Source: GCA-003244245 sp963712995 (GTDB lineage Bacteria > Actinomycetota > Actinomycetes > Mycobacteriales > Pseudonocardiaceae). From it: a stretch of DNA of 64,000 nt. Below the pieces are notes generated by a model. It made no database searches. It was not told the origin of the DNA and saw only the letters and a list, made by a program, of their open reading frames with translations. Positions 15,975 through 25,669 of this stretch are shown here, one piece after another. Within the stretch, counting starts at the first letter, position 1. Each line of letters begins with the position of its first letter. Both the position numbers and the translations under genes were made by a program. The stretch spans positions 9,298 to 73,297 of the forward strand of contig CAVQKH010000019.1 of NCBI GenBank assembly GCA_963712995.1, in the 5' to 3' direction.

Positions 15975-16830
15975 CCGCCCCCCTGCCGTCACGGAGCGTG
16001 GCAGTGTGGTCGGGAACGTAGGTCTGCTCCTCCCGCGGTGGTCGTTGGTAGCCGTGCGATGGTGGGCGTGGCGGTAGCTGCATCGACGGCCACTGCACGT
16101 CGTGGTAGGAAATGCTGGACACCAGGTGGGCGATCATGTTGATGCGTGCCCGTCGCTTGTCCTCGCTCTCCACGACATACCAGGGAGCCTCAGCGATATC
16201 GGTGTGCACGAACATCTCGTCTTTCGCCCTGGAGTAATCCTCCCACCGGGTTATCGACTCCATATCCATCGGGGAGAGTTTCCAGCGACGCATCGGATCC
16301 CGCAACCTGGCCTGAAAACGGCGTTCCTGCTCGGTGTCGCTGACCGAGAACCAGTACTTGCGTAAGATGATCCCATCTTCCACCAGAAGCCTCTCGAAGA
16401 TCGGGCACTGATGCAGGAACCGCCGGTACTCATCAGCGGTGCAGAAACCCATCACCCTTTCCACTCCGGCGCGGTTGTACCAGCTTCGGTCGAACAGCAC
16501 GATCTCCCCCGCTGCCGGCAGATGCTCCACGTAACGCTGAAAATACCACTGGGTGCGCTGCCGCTCGGTAGGAACGGGCAATGCGACAATGCGCGTGAGA
16601 CGCGGGTTGAGATATTCGGTGACCCGTTTGATGGTACTTCCCTTACCGGCGGCATCTCGACCCTCGAAGATGACGACGATGCGGGCACCTTCCGCGCGCA
16701 CCCACTCCTGCAACGTGACCAGCTCAGCCTGCAGGCGGAACAGCTCACGCTCGTAGAGCGAGCGTGGTAACCGCCGGTTGCCGGGCTCAGGTGCCGCTTT
16801 CGACTTACCAGCCTTGGCACCCAAGGTCAT
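15967..16830 (-). CDS. ppk2: Polyphosphate kinase 2 family protein
   Basis: This 287-residue PPK2 uses polyphosphate to phosphorylate nucleotides, or the reverse. It has the Walker A-type loop GRDAAGKGSTIKR, the lid region PTERQRTQWYFQRYVEHLPA, and Walker B-like FDRSWYNRAGVE. The downstream FSVSDTEQERRFQARLRDP and WKLSPMDMESITRWEDYS blocks are characteristic of the family. The start ATG 16830 is chosen because AAGGAGGAG lies immediately upstream; the frame is open to 17010 without homology. It is divergent from the NAD-glutamate dehydrogenase across about 160 bp. A truncated FAD-oxidoreductase gene overlaps its 3' end. Nucleoside mono- versus diphosphate preference is not predicted here. Confidence 0.94.
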   Translation of the reverse strand: MTLGAKAGKSKAAPEPGNRRLPRSLYERELFRLQAELVTLQEWVRAEGARIVVIFEGRDAAGKGSTIKRVTEYLNPRLTRIVALPVPTERQRTQWYFQRYVEHLPAAGEIVLFDRSWYNRAGVERVMGFCTADEYRRFLHQCPIFERLLVEDGIILRKYWFSVSDTEQERRFQARLRDPMRRWKLSPMDMESITRWEDYSRAKDEMFVHTDIAEAPWYVVESEDKRRARINMIAHLVSSISYHDVQWPSMQLPPRPPSHGYQRPPREEQTYVPDHTATLRDGRGADG

Positions 16831-16990
16831 CTCCTCCTTACCGGACGGCAGCCGTGGGCCCATTCTGGCCCGTGCTGCCTCGCTCGCCGAGCGGGCGGCA
16901 TCGACCAGGCGGCGCTGGCCGCACCGAGCGTGCAAGCGATACCTTGGCGGTCGCGTCAGACGTGGGTCGCCGAGCGTGGAGCCAGCAACG

Positions 16991-19900
16991 ATGACTGCCA
17001 GGGCAGGCACGTCTTCTCCCAGAGCAGGGGAGGACCCGCCCCAACGCGTGGGCGACTCGCTGTCAGATCAAGACCTCGTGGAGCTGATCGCGCCGTATTT
17101 ACGGCTTGTCCCCGCTGAGGAACTGGGCACCGTGGCACCCGCCGAGCTGGCGGCGGCCATCCGATCCCATCTGGCGCTGGCCGCCGAACGCGTGCCTGGC
17201 CGGGCGCTGGTCCGGTTGCTCAATCCCACCCTTGTCGAGGACGGCTGGACCTCCCCGGACACGGTGGTTCAGATCGTCACCGACGATATGCCGTATCTGG
17301 TGGACTCCGTGGTCGCCGAACTGGCCCGCCGGAACGTCTCGGTACGGCGCCTCGTGCACCCGATCGTCTCCGTCCGCCGCGATCTTGCCGGGACGCTGCG
17401 GGAGGTACTCGCCGGCTCCCACCCGGGCGAGGTGCCCACCGAGGCGCTGGCCGAGTCCTGGATGTATCTGCACGTGGATCGGATCACCGATCCGGACCGG
17501 GCCCGCCGGGTGGAGCAGCAACTGCTGGCCGTGCTCACCGACGTGCGCGAGGTCGTCGAGGACAGCCAGGGGATGATCGGCGCCGCCCTCGCCCTGGCCG
17601 ATGGCTTGGACGCGGCGCCGCCGCCGCTGCCCGCCGGGGAGGTGTCCGAGGGCGCCGCGTTGTTGCGCTGGCTCGCTGGGGGGCACTTCACCTTTCTCGG
17701 CTACCGGCACTACCAACTGGTCCGGGAGCCGACCGAGAGCGCTACGCCCGGGCTGCGAGCGATTCTGGCATCCGGTCGCGGTGTGCTGCGCAGGGACAGC
17801 GTTGCCGCCAGGGGCCTGCCCACCGGGCCGGACGTCGTGGATCCGCTGGCGCGGACGCTGCTGGTGCTCACCCAGGCCAGCACGCCCGCCACCGTGTACC
17901 GCTCGGTGTACCCGCACTACATCGGGGTCAAGACCTTCAACGAGCGCGGCGAGGTCACCGGCGAGCACCGCTTTCTCGGGGTGCTCACCACCACCGCGCT
18001 GCACGAGAATGTGCTGGCCATTCCGGTGGTCGGCCGCCGCGTCCGTGAGGTGATTGATCAGGCGGGCGTCGCGCTCGATTCCTATTCGGGGCAGCAGATG
18101 TTGGAGGTGCTCCAGACCTACCCGCGGGCCGAGCTGTTCGCCACCGACCCGGACTCGCTGTACCAGACGGTCACCGGAGTGTTGGCGCTGGCGCAGCGGC
18201 GCAGCGTGCGGTTGTTCTGCCGGCGCGACTCCTACGGCCGGTTCTTCTCCTGCCTGGTTTACCTGCCGCGGGACCGCTACACCACCACCGCGCGGTTGGC
18301 CATGCAGGACGTGCTGATACGCGAGCTGCAGGGCACCGGTGTGGAATACAGCGCCCAGGTGGGCGAGTCCGTGTACGCGCGGGTGCACTTCACGGTGCAC
18401 ACCAAGCCCGGTGCGCCGGCCGCACCGGCGCTCGAGGCGATCACCCAACGGCTCGAGGACGCCATCCTCACCTGGGACGATCGGCTGCTCGCCGCTGCCG
18501 CGACGGGTGGCACCGGAACCGTCGATCTCGCGCGGGGCTACCTGAGGGCTCTCCCGCAGGCATACAAGGAGGATTTCGACGCCGCCAGCGCTTTGGCCGA
18601 CATCTGCCGGCTCGAGACGCTCGCCGCACATGACGGTCTGGACCTGCGCTTCGAGCTCGCAGACGGCGCCGAAGTCGGGGAGCGACGGTTCACGCTCTAC
18701 CTGGCCGGGCAGCGGATCACCCTGTCCCAGGTACTGCCGGTGCTCCAGCAGATGGACGTCGACATCGTCGAGGAGCGACCCTACGAGGTGATCCGCCGCG
18801 ACGGCGTGCATTGCTGGATCTACGACTTCGGGCTGCGATTGGATGCGACCCTGCTGGCGCAACTGGCGGACCAGGACGTCGAGGACGCGGCGCGGCGGTT
18901 CTGCGACGCGTTCGTGGCCGCGTGGCGGGGTGCCTGCGAGGTCGACCGGTTCAACTCCCTGGTGTTGCGCGCCGGGCTGGACTGGCGGCAGGCGGCGGTG
19001 CTGCGTGGCTACGTCCGTTACCTGCGGCAGGCTCGCAGCCCCTACAGCCAGGACTATGTCGAGGACGTACTACTCGAGCACCGCGACATCGCCGCCGCCT
19101 TGATCGCCCTGTTCGAGGCACGCTTCGACCCGGCCCTGGATGCAGCCACCCGGGACATCAGGTGCGCCGATCTGGCCGTCCAGCTCACTTCCATGATTGA
19201 CGAAGTGGCGGGGCTGGATGCCGACCGTATCCTGCGCAGTCTGCTCGTCCTGGTGCGTGCCACGCTGCGCACCAACTACTACCTCCGGGACGCTGCCGGT
19301 GACCCCCGGCCCTACCTGACGTTCAAGCTCGACCCGACGGCGGTGCCGGCGCTGCCCGAGCCGCGACCGGCGTTCGAGATCTTTGTCTGTTCCCCGCGGT
19401 TGGAGGGCACGCACCTGCGCTTCGGTCCGGTCGCCCGTGGTGGGTTGCGCTGGTCGGACCGCCGGGAGGATTTCCGGACCGAGGTGCTCGGGCTGGTCAA
19501 GACGCAGGCGGTGAAAAACGCCGTGATCGTGCCGGTCGGAGCCAAAGGCGCCTTCGTGGTCAAGCGTCCACCCACGCCGACCGGTGACCCCGAACTGGAC
19601 CGGGACGCGATCCAGGCCGAGGGCATCGCCTGCTACCGGATGTTCGTCTCCGGTCTGCTCGACCTCACCGACAACCTCGTCAAGGGCACCAGCCGGCATC
19701 CCGACCAGGTGGTGTGCCACGACGGCGAGGACAGCTACCTGGTGGTCGCGGCAGACAAGGGCACCGCGACATTCTCCGACATCGCCAACGAGATCGCCGC
19801 GTCCTACCGGTTCTGGCTCGGCGATGCGTTCGCCTCCGGTGGCTCGGGGGGCTATGACCACAAGGCCATGGGGATCACCGCCCGGGGCGTGTGGGAAAGC

Positions 19901-21844
19901 GTCAAACGGCACTTCCGCGAGCTCGGGATCGACACCCAGACCGAGGATGTCACCGTGGTCGGGATCGGGGACTGCTCCGGCGACGTGTTCGGCAACGGGA
20001 TGCTGTGCTCCGAGCACATCAAGCTGCTCGCGGCGTTCGATCATCGGCATGTCTTCGTCGACCCCGATCCGGACCCGGCCAGCTCATACGCCGAGCGGCG
20101 CCGGTTGTTCGAGCTGCCTCGCTCATCCTGGGACGACTATGACCGTTCGGTGATCAGCCCCGGTGGCGGGGTGTGGCCCCGCAGCGTCAAACGGATCCCG
20201 GTCGGCCCGCAGATGCGCCGGGCGCTGGGTATCGCTGAGGGCATCACCGAGCTCTCCCCTCCCGAGCTCATCGGGTCGATCCTGCGCTGCCCAGCGCAGC
20301 TGTTGTTCAACGGCGGGATCGGAACCTACGTCAAGGCCTCCACCGAGACGCATGCCGACGTCGCCGACAAGAGCAACGACGCGGTCCGCGTGGACGGCGC
20401 GCAGCTACAGGTCAAGGTGATCGCCGAAGGCGGCAACCTGGGCCTGACCCAGCGCGGCCGGATCGAGTTCGCCCAGGCCGGAGGCAGGCTCAATACCGAC
20501 GCCATCGACAACTCGGCAGGGGTGGACTGTTCCGACCACGAGGTCAACATCAAGATCCTGCTGGACCGGCTGGTCGCCGACGGGGTGCTGAGCACCACCG
20601 ACCGCCGCACCGTGCTGATCGAGATGACCGGCGAGGTCGCCGAACTGGTCCTTGCGGACAACACCGACCAGAACACCCAGCTCGGCGTCAGCCGCGCACA
20701 CGCCACAGTGATGATGCCGGTGCACGGCCGGCTGATGTCCTACCTGGAGCAGCACCACGAGCTGGACCGGACACTGGCGATACTGCCCACTCAGGAGCAG
20801 TGGACGGTACGGCAATCCGCCGGCGTGGGGCTGAGTTCTCCGGAGCTGTCCACCCTGATGGCCCACGTCAAGCTCGCGCTGACCCGCGAAGTACTGGCCA
20901 GCGACCTACCCGACGCCGAGCCTTTCCGCACCCGGCTGCCGGGCTACTTCCCCGCCCCGCTGCGCGACCGGTTCCCCGCGGCCATCCGTGAGCATCCGCT
21001 GCGCCGCGAGATCACCACCACAGTGCTGGTCAACGATGTCGTCGACCACGGTGGGATGACCTATGTCTTCCGGTTGGCCGAGGAGCTCTCGGTCCCCGCT
21101 CCCGACGCGATCCGGGCCTATTCGGTGGCGGTTGCGGTCTTCGACCTGAGGGCGAGCTGGCGGGCGATCACCGAGTTGGGCAACGCCGTGCCGATCCCGG
21201 TAGCCGACGCCATGATGCTGGAGCTGCGCAGGCTGCTGGACCGGGCCAGCCGGTGGCTGCTGCTCAACCGGCCGCAGCCGCTCGCGGTCGGTGCCGAGAT
21301 CACGCGGCTCCGCCCTGTCGTGCAGGAGCTGTGGTCGCGGGTGCCGGGCTGGCTGACCGGCCACGAGGCTGATCACGTGGCGGACGCGACCCAGCAGCTC
21401 ACCCGCCAGGGGGTGCCCGATGAGCTGGCCCGACGGGTGAGCGCGGGGTTGACCGGCTTCGGGCTGCTCGACGTCGTCGAGGTCGCCGAGCTGGCAGAAC
21501 AGGATGCCGAGCCGGTTGCGCAGCTGTATTACGCGCTGTCAACCTACCTGGGTATCCACCGGATGCTGAGCATGATCGGTGAGCTGGAGCGCGCCGACCA
21601 CTGGCGTGCGCTGGCCCGGCTGACGCTGCGGGACGATCTCTACTCGTCATTGCGGAAGATCACCCTTGATGCGCTGCGCACCGGCGGCCTCGGGGCCGAC
21701 CCGACGACCACGATCGCCCGGTGGGAACAGCACAACTCCGCGCGGATATCCCGGGCCAGGGCGACCCTGGACAAGATCTCCGACACCGCGAACCTGGACC
21801 TGGCGATCCTGTCCGTCGCGGTCCGCGCGCTGAGCCGCTTGTGA
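16991..21844 (+). CDS. NAD-specific glutamate dehydrogenase, large (about 180 kDa) type
   Basis: This 1617-residue protein matches the large NAD-dependent glutamate dehydrogenases of actinobacteria, which convert glutamate to 2-oxoglutarate and ammonium in the catabolic direction. A long regulatory N-terminal half includes SLYQTVTGVLALAQRRSVRL. It precedes the catalytic domain with RFGPVARGGLRWSDRREDFR, the lysine-containing VGAKGAFVVK, and the Rossmann region GIGDCSGDVFGNGML and VFVDPDPDP. The C-terminal third is helical and typical of the family. ATG 16991 was chosen; the open frame starts earlier (16778) but overlaps the divergent ppk2 start region. It lies in the opposite orientation to ppk2. 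The length is full and no frameshift is present. Confidence 0.95.
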   Translation: MTARAGTSSPRAGEDPPQRVGDSLSDQDLVELIAPYLRLVPAEELGTVAPAELAAAIRSHLALAAERVPGRALVRLLNPTLVEDGWTSPDTVVQIVTDDMPYLVDSVVAELARRNVSVRRLVHPIVSVRRDLAGTLREVLAGSHPGEVPTEALAESWMYLHVDRITDPDRARRVEQQLLAVLTDVREVVEDSQGMIGAALALADGLDAAPPPLPAGEVSEGAALLRWLAGGHFTFLGYRHYQLVREPTESATPGLRAILASGRGVLRRDSVAARGLPTGPDVVDPLARTLLVLTQASTPATVYRSVYPHYIGVKTFNERGEVTGEHRFLGVLTTTALHENVLAIPVVGRRVREVIDQAGVALDSYSGQQMLEVLQTYPRAELFATDPDSLYQTVTGVLALAQRRSVRLFCRRDSYGRFFSCLVYLPRDRYTTTARLAMQDVLIRELQGTGVEYSAQVGESVYARVHFTVHTKPGAPAAPALEAITQRLEDAILTWDDRLLAAAATGGTGTVDLARGYLRALPQAYKEDFDAASALADICRLETLAAHDGLDLRFELADGAEVGERRFTLYLAGQRITLSQVLPVLQQMDVDIVEERPYEVIRRDGVHCWIYDFGLRLDATLLAQLADQDVEDAARRFCDAFVAAWRGACEVDRFNSLVLRAGLDWRQAAVLRGYVRYLRQARSPYSQDYVEDVLLEHRDIAAALIALFEARFDPALDAATRDIRCADLAVQLTSMIDEVAGLDADRILRSLLVLVRATLRTNYYLRDAAGDPRPYLTFKLDPTAVPALPEPRPAFEIFVCSPRLEGTHLRFGPVARGGLRWSDRREDFRTEVLGLVKTQAVKNAVIVPVGAKGAFVVKRPPTPTGDPELDRDAIQAEGIACYRMFVSGLLDLTDNLVKGTSRHPDQVVCHDGEDSYLVVAADKGTATFSDIANEIAASYRFWLGDAFASGGSGGYDHKAMGITARGVWESVKRHFRELGIDTQTEDVTVVGIGDCSGDVFGNGMLCSEHIKLLAAFDHRHVFVDPDPDPASSYAERRRLFELPRSSWDDYDRSVISPGGGVWPRSVKRIPVGPQMRRALGIAEGITELSPPELIGSILRCPAQLLFNGGIGTYVKASTETHADVADKSNDAVRVDGAQLQVKVIAEGGNLGLTQRGRIEFAQAGGRLNTDAIDNSAGVDCSDHEVNIKILLDRLVADGVLSTTDRRTVLIEMTGEVAELVLADNTDQNTQLGVSRAHATVMMPVHGRLMSYLEQHHELDRTLAILPTQEQWTVRQSAGVGLSSPELSTLMAHVKLALTREVLASDLPDAEPFRTRLPGYFPAPLRDRFPAAIREHPLRREITTTVLVNDVVDHGGMTYVFRLAEELSVPAPDAIRAYSVAVAVFDLRASWRAITELGNAVPIPVADAMMLELRRLLDRASRWLLLNRPQPLAVGAEITRLRPVVQELWSRVPGWLTGHEADHVADATQQLTRQGVPDELARRVSAGLTGFGLLDVVEVAELAEQDAEPVAQLYYALSTYLGIHRMLSMIGELERADHWRALARLTLRDDLYSSLRKITLDALRTGGLGADPTTTIARWEQHNSARISRARATLDKISDTANLDLAILSVAVRALSRL

Positions 21845-21860
21845 GTCGGGCCATTTGCGC

Positions 21861-22184
21861 TCAGCCCTGATCGTGGGCGCGGCGGGTGAGCGCCACTATC
21901 TCGCGTTCCGGGTCCTTCACCAGGGCATGGATCGTCGTGACGACCGGGCAGGGCCACGCCGAGGGGCAGACCCGGCAGGCACCGCTGGGCTGCGCCTCGT
22001 GCTCGTGCAGCACCCCTCGGATCACGGCGATCAGGTCCGGGATCAGCTCGCGGGCCGTGTCGGCGTCCTGCTGGGTCCACTCGCGGCCCTTGCACGCCAG
22101 AAACTCCGCCTCATCCAGATGGCCGTAGAGGTCCGCATGGAGCAGGTAGAACGCCTCGGCGACCACGGGTGAGATCGTGTCCAT
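21861..22184 (-). CDS. Small cysteine-containing hypothetical protein
   Basis: This 107-residue protein starts at ATG 22184, preceded by AGGAGG. It is helical and acidic at the N-terminus (FYLLHADLYGHLDEAEFLAC), with CRVCPSAWPCP near residue 75, a three-cysteine motif that could bind metal or form disulfides, and a C-terminal REIVALTRRAHDQ. Similar small proteins occur next to Scr1-type XRE/DUF397 pairs in actinomycetes, and such a pair lies divergently 157 bp away. The longer open frame upstream of the chosen start is antisense to the XRE gene and is not credible. Function unknown. Confidence 0.7.
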   Translation of the reverse strand: MDTISPVVAEAFYLLHADLYGHLDEAEFLACKGREWTQQDADTARELIPDLIAVIRGVLHEHEAQPSGACRVCPSAWPCPVVTTIHALVKDPEREIVALTRRAHDQG

Positions 22185-22340
22185 CGGATTCCTCCTGGAG
22201 AGTCCGGCGAGATCCGCTCCTCGCCCATGATGACAAAACCCGTTGTCCCTCAAGCACGCAATGCCCAATAGGGGGACACGGTGAGTCAGGACCTCGGAAC
22301 TGTCGGCCAGCGGCTCTAGAGTCCGGTGTGGGAGGTCATC

Positions 22341-23204
22341 ATGCAGGATCGCGAACCCACTGTCCGCAGCCGGGAGCTGGGCGAGGGGCTGCGCCGGGCG
22401 ATGGAGCGGGCCGGGCTCAACGGCAGGCAGGCCGCGCACCAGCTCGGCCTGTCCCCCAGCTGGATATCCCGGCTGCTGACCGGCAAGCGCAGCGCCACCC
22501 CGGTGCAGGTGGCCGGGTTCCTGGCGCTGTGCCGGGTAACGGGCACCGAGCGTGACCGGTTGCTCGCGCTCTGCGACGAGCAGCACATCCCGGGCTGGTT
22601 CCAGCAGCACGGCTCCCGGCTGCCCCAGCAACTCGTCACCTTGATCGATCACGAGACCAAGGCAACCGCGATCACCGAGTTTCACCCGCTGGGCGTGCCC
22701 GGCCTGCTGCAGACCGGGCACTACGCCCGCGCGGTGCTCCGGCGTGCGCGCAACGTGCCGGCCGAGGAGGTGGACGACCGGGTGGCCGCCCGGCTGGCCC
22801 GCCAGAGTCTGCTCAGCCGGGACTACCCGCCGCAGCTCACCTTCTACCTGCACGAGTTCGTGCTGCGGCTGCCGGTGGGCGGGCCGGTGGTGATGTCCGA
22901 CCAGTTACATCACCTGCTGCGGGTATCGATGCTGCCCTGTGTCACGCTGCGGGTGGTTCCGGCCGCGCTCGGCGCGCACGCCGCGATGACCGGAGCGTTC
23001 ACGTTAATGGAGTTCGCCGACTTCCGGCCGGTGGTGTACCTGGAGAGCACCACGTCCAGCCTGTTCCTGGAGCAGCCGGTGGAGATCGAGGCCTACCAGC
23101 AGATCCTGGCCGCGCTGGCGCAGACCGCGGTGGGCGAGGGACAATCGAGGGAGCTGATTGCCACCGTGGCAACCGAGCTCTACGCGGATCGAGAGGAATC
23201 ATGA
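22341..23204 (+). CDS. XRE family regulator with DUF5753 (Scr1 type)
   Basis: This 287-residue DNA-binding protein has an N-terminal helix-turn-helix (GRQAAHQLGLSPSWISRLLT, about 30-50) and a C-terminal DUF5753 domain beginning with TEFHPLGVPGLLQTGHYARA. DUF5753 is the standard ligand or partner domain of actinobacterial regulators that pair with DUF397 proteins. The start is ATG 22341, with GGGAGG six bases upstream; the GTG 15 bp earlier would remove that site. The stop overlaps the DUF397 start (ATGA), so the two are translationally coupled. The target genes are not known; autoregulation is likely. Confidence 0.93.
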   Translation: MQDREPTVRSRELGEGLRRAMERAGLNGRQAAHQLGLSPSWISRLLTGKRSATPVQVAGFLALCRVTGTERDRLLALCDEQHIPGWFQQHGSRLPQQLVTLIDHETKATAITEFHPLGVPGLLQTGHYARAVLRRARNVPAEEVDDRVAARLARQSLLSRDYPPQLTFYLHEFVLRLPVGGPVVMSDQLHHLLRVSMLPCVTLRVVPAALGAHAAMTGAFTLMEFADFRPVVYLESTTSSLFLEQPVEIEAYQQILAALAQTAVGEGQSRELIATVATELYADREES

Positions 23205-23443
23205 CCACCGCGCCCGAGCCGGACGGGATTGTCTGGCACACCAGCAGCTACAGCTTCGAGAACGGCGGCTGCGTCGAGGTCGGCTGGCGCACCAGCAGCT
23301 ACAGCTACGAGAGCGGTAACTGCGTCGAGGTCGCGCCCGCGCCGGACGCCGTGCTGGTCCGCGACTCCAAGAACCGCACCGGCCCCGCCCTCACCGTCCC
23401 CGCCCCCGCCTGGCACGCCTTCCTCACCACCCTCACCCGCTAA
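23201..23443 (+). CDS. DUF397 protein with an internally duplicated motif
   Basis: This 80-residue protein is the usual partner of the upstream XRE regulator. DUF397 normally has one W-x-x-SSYS-x-x-x-x-x-CVEV block followed by VRDSKNRTGPALTVPAPAW. Here the block occurs twice in tandem: WHTSSYSFENGGCVEVG and WRTSSYSYESGNCVEVA, 20 residues apart. The duplication is in frame, and both copies keep the key Trp, SSYS and Cys. In some actinobacterial pairs the DUF397 protein antagonises its XRE partner (inferred here). Start ATG 23201 overlaps the upstream stop. Confidence 0.92.
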   Translation: MTTAPEPDGIVWHTSSYSFENGGCVEVGWRTSSYSYESGNCVEVAPAPDAVLVRDSKNRTGPALTVPAPAWHAFLTTLTR

Positions 23444-23459
23444 CACCGCCTAGGCAGCC

Positions 23460-24236
23460 GTGAACCGCACCCGAGTAACACACGCTGTTGGTGGGTTTGT
23501 GCGGCATGTGCGGCTCGCTCCGAACACTGGAGTGGACCGGTATCCGTTTGATCTGCCGGTGGTTCGATGGCTGTCGCGGGCCGAAGGGCTCGATCTCGGC
23601 AACTCGGTGACGTTCCTCGTGGGGGACAACGGGACGGGAAAGTCCACCCTTGTCGAGGCGCTGGCCGTGGCCGCTGGGTTCAACGCCGAAGGCGGGTCGC
23701 AGTCCTTCCGGTTCGCCACCAGAGCCACCGAGTCGAGTCTGGTTGATCACTTGGTGCTGCGCTGGGGACGCAAGCCGCGGACCGGGTACTTTCTACGCGC
23801 GGAGAGCTTCTACAACGTGGCCACCGAGATCGAACGGCTCGACGCCGACCCGGACTCCCCGCCGCTGCTGCCCGCCTACGGCGGGGTGTCCCTGCACGAG
23901 CGCTCCCACGGAGAGTCCTTCCTAGACCTGGTGATCCACCGGTTCGGCCCGAACGGGCTGTACCTACTCGACGAACCCGAGGCCGCGCTGTCGGTGCGCG
24001 GCTGCCTGGCATTGGTCCGGCGAATAGGAGAACTGGTCGCGCAGGGATCGCAGTTCATCGTGGCGACACACTCACCCATCCTGCTCGCCGTGCCCGACGC
24101 CCGGATCCTGCAGATCGACACCGATGGCACCATCGAGCAGGTCGACTACGACGCCGCCGAGCCGGTGACGTTGACCCGCGGCTTCCTGGCCGACCCGACC
24201 CGGTTCCTCCACCATCTGTTCACCGACGACCACTGA
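23460..24236 (+). CDS. AAA/ABC-type ATPase (predicted RecF-like)
   Basis: This 258-residue single-domain ATPase of the AAA_21/AAA_23 class has Walker A LVGDNGTGKST near residue 60, a Q-loop-like region following QSFRFATRA, Walker B LYLLDEPEAALS near 175, and the switch histidine in FIVATHSPILLAVP. No coiled-coil arm is present, so it is smaller than Smc/Rad50-type proteins. The GTG start at 23460 follows the DUF397 stop by 16 bp. It may be cotranscribed with that pair, but no toxin, nuclease or OLD partner adjoins it. A defence role is therefore only a possibility. Confidence 0.85.
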   Translation: MNRTRVTHAVGGFVRHVRLAPNTGVDRYPFDLPVVRWLSRAEGLDLGNSVTFLVGDNGTGKSTLVEALAVAAGFNAEGGSQSFRFATRATESSLVDHLVLRWGRKPRTGYFLRAESFYNVATEIERLDADPDSPPLLPAYGGVSLHERSHGESFLDLVIHRFGPNGLYLLDEPEAALSVRGCLALVRRIGELVAQGSQFIVATHSPILLAVPDARILQIDTDGTIEQVDYDAAEPVTLTRGFLADPTRFLHHLFTDDH

Positions 24237-24469
24237 GCCGCCGCAGGACCCGTTCGGCGTTGCGGTGCAACGGGACGGCGAGGTCTGGGTCCCCCTTGTA
24301 CTTTCTCGTCGTCATCGGCGCTGCTGCTGCTGCTGCGAAGACGTGAGTCTGCGTTCGGAACCTGAGGGCGTTCCGGCCACAGTAAAGGCAGGAAGGGTGG
24401 TCGGTGGCAAGCCCACCCGCACCGCAGGAGTGCTAACGCGGATTTCCGCGCAATTGGTTGGGGCAAGGG

Positions 24470-25665
24470 TCAGGCGAATTCGTAGCGCAGGGTGCGATTG
24501 CCCCACCAGGGGACGGGTGTGTCGGGTAGGTCGGCTTGGCGGAGGACGGGTGAGTAGGCACGTCGGTCGAGGCGGACGGTGATGGTGTCGGTGGTGGTGG
24601 TGATGTGGCCGGGGGTTTCGAGGAAGCGGCGTTGCAGGACGTCGGGGGTGACGGTGGCGTAGCCGGGTGAGGCGGGCGCGCAGGGCGGCGAGAGGGCTTG
24701 GGCGAGGACGCAGAGCATGATGTCGAGGTCGACGTTGAGGTTGACCGCCGAGGACAGCGCGTCGGCGTGGAAGGCGCGGATGATCTCGGCGAGGCGTTGT
24801 TCGATGGTCATCCGGCGGGCGTAGCGCTCGATCAGTTGCTTGGGGCGTGGGTCGGTGTCGTTGGTGATGATCGACGGTGGGGGCGTCGCGGCCCAGTCCG
24901 GTGATGATGAACTGGCGCAGGGTGGCGGGGTAGTTGGTCAGCGTGCGCGGTCGATTCGTGCACCTGGGGCCGGTTGTGCCGGCCGGGCCGGTCCAGGGTG
25001 ATCGTCTTGTAGTCCGCTGGGGCCAGGGTGTTGATCTGGCTGACCAGGGCGGGCGAGCGCATCCGCAGGGTGAGGAACTTGATCCCGCGTTGGTCGAGTT
25101 CGGCGAGCACGGGTTGGGTGGTGACCTTCTGGTCCATGATCAGCATGTGCGGGGTCATGGCCGCTGAGCGGAGTTCCAGTGGTCGCAGAAGGCGATGACC
25201 TCGCGGTTCTGGGTGGCCTTGGAGATGTCGGCGTTGGCGTAGACGAGGTTGTGGGTGCCGGAGTCCTGGGCGAAGAAGGTCAGCACGGAGCGGGAGCGCT
25301 GCGAGCGGGTGGGCACGTAGTGCTTTTCCAGGGCGGGGTCGATGCCCCAGTGCATGATGGCGTGGAAGTCCAGGTCGAAGATCGCGTCCTCGCTGGTGGC
25401 GAGCCCGTGGGCGATCATCTTGGGTGTCCAGGGCGGCCAGGAAGGCGCGCTGGTGGTCGTGGTTGGTGCGGTAGGAGTAGTCGGTGAGCGCGGTCTTCTT
25501 CGGCAACGTGGTCAAGCCGGCCAGCAGCGCGGCGGCCGGGTCGGTCAGCAGCAGGTCATCGACATGGGAGACCCGCCGGGTGCCGGGTGAGTTTCAGCGC
25601 CAGCAGGGACAGCAGCCAGCTGGTGGCGGGCACGACCCGGGTGCCGGGGTAGCCGGCCTTGCCGA
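24470..25665 (-). pseudogene. DDE-type transposase relic, 3' portion
   Basis: Minus-strand coding segments run in shifting frames: VGKAGYPGTRVVPATSWLLS, then TTLPKKTALTDYSYRTNHDH, then IFDLDFHAIMHWGID and NADISKATQNREVIAFCDHW, then MTPHMLIMDQKVTTQPVLAE, and finally MTIEQRLAEIIRAFHADALS ending at 24470. At least four frameshifts separate them. They belong to one long transposase whose 5' part lies at 27587-28149 beyond an inserted IS. The family was not assigned. The element was probably dead independently of the insertion, because the frameshifts lie well away from the insertion point. Confidence 0.8.
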
Positions 25666-25669
25666 CTAG

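Noticed and set aside
17099..18862. 587-codon open frame antisense to the NAD-glutamate dehydrogenase gene
   Set aside because: It is a mirror frame of a high-GC gene with strong third-position bias. It has no recognisable domain or start signal, and the sense strand encodes a complete known enzyme.
24237..24469. Small ORFs between the AAA ATPase and the transposase relic
   Set aside because: Overlapping frames on both strands lack ribosome-binding sites and recognisable wording; CAG/CTG-like triplet runs near 24320 explain the open frames.
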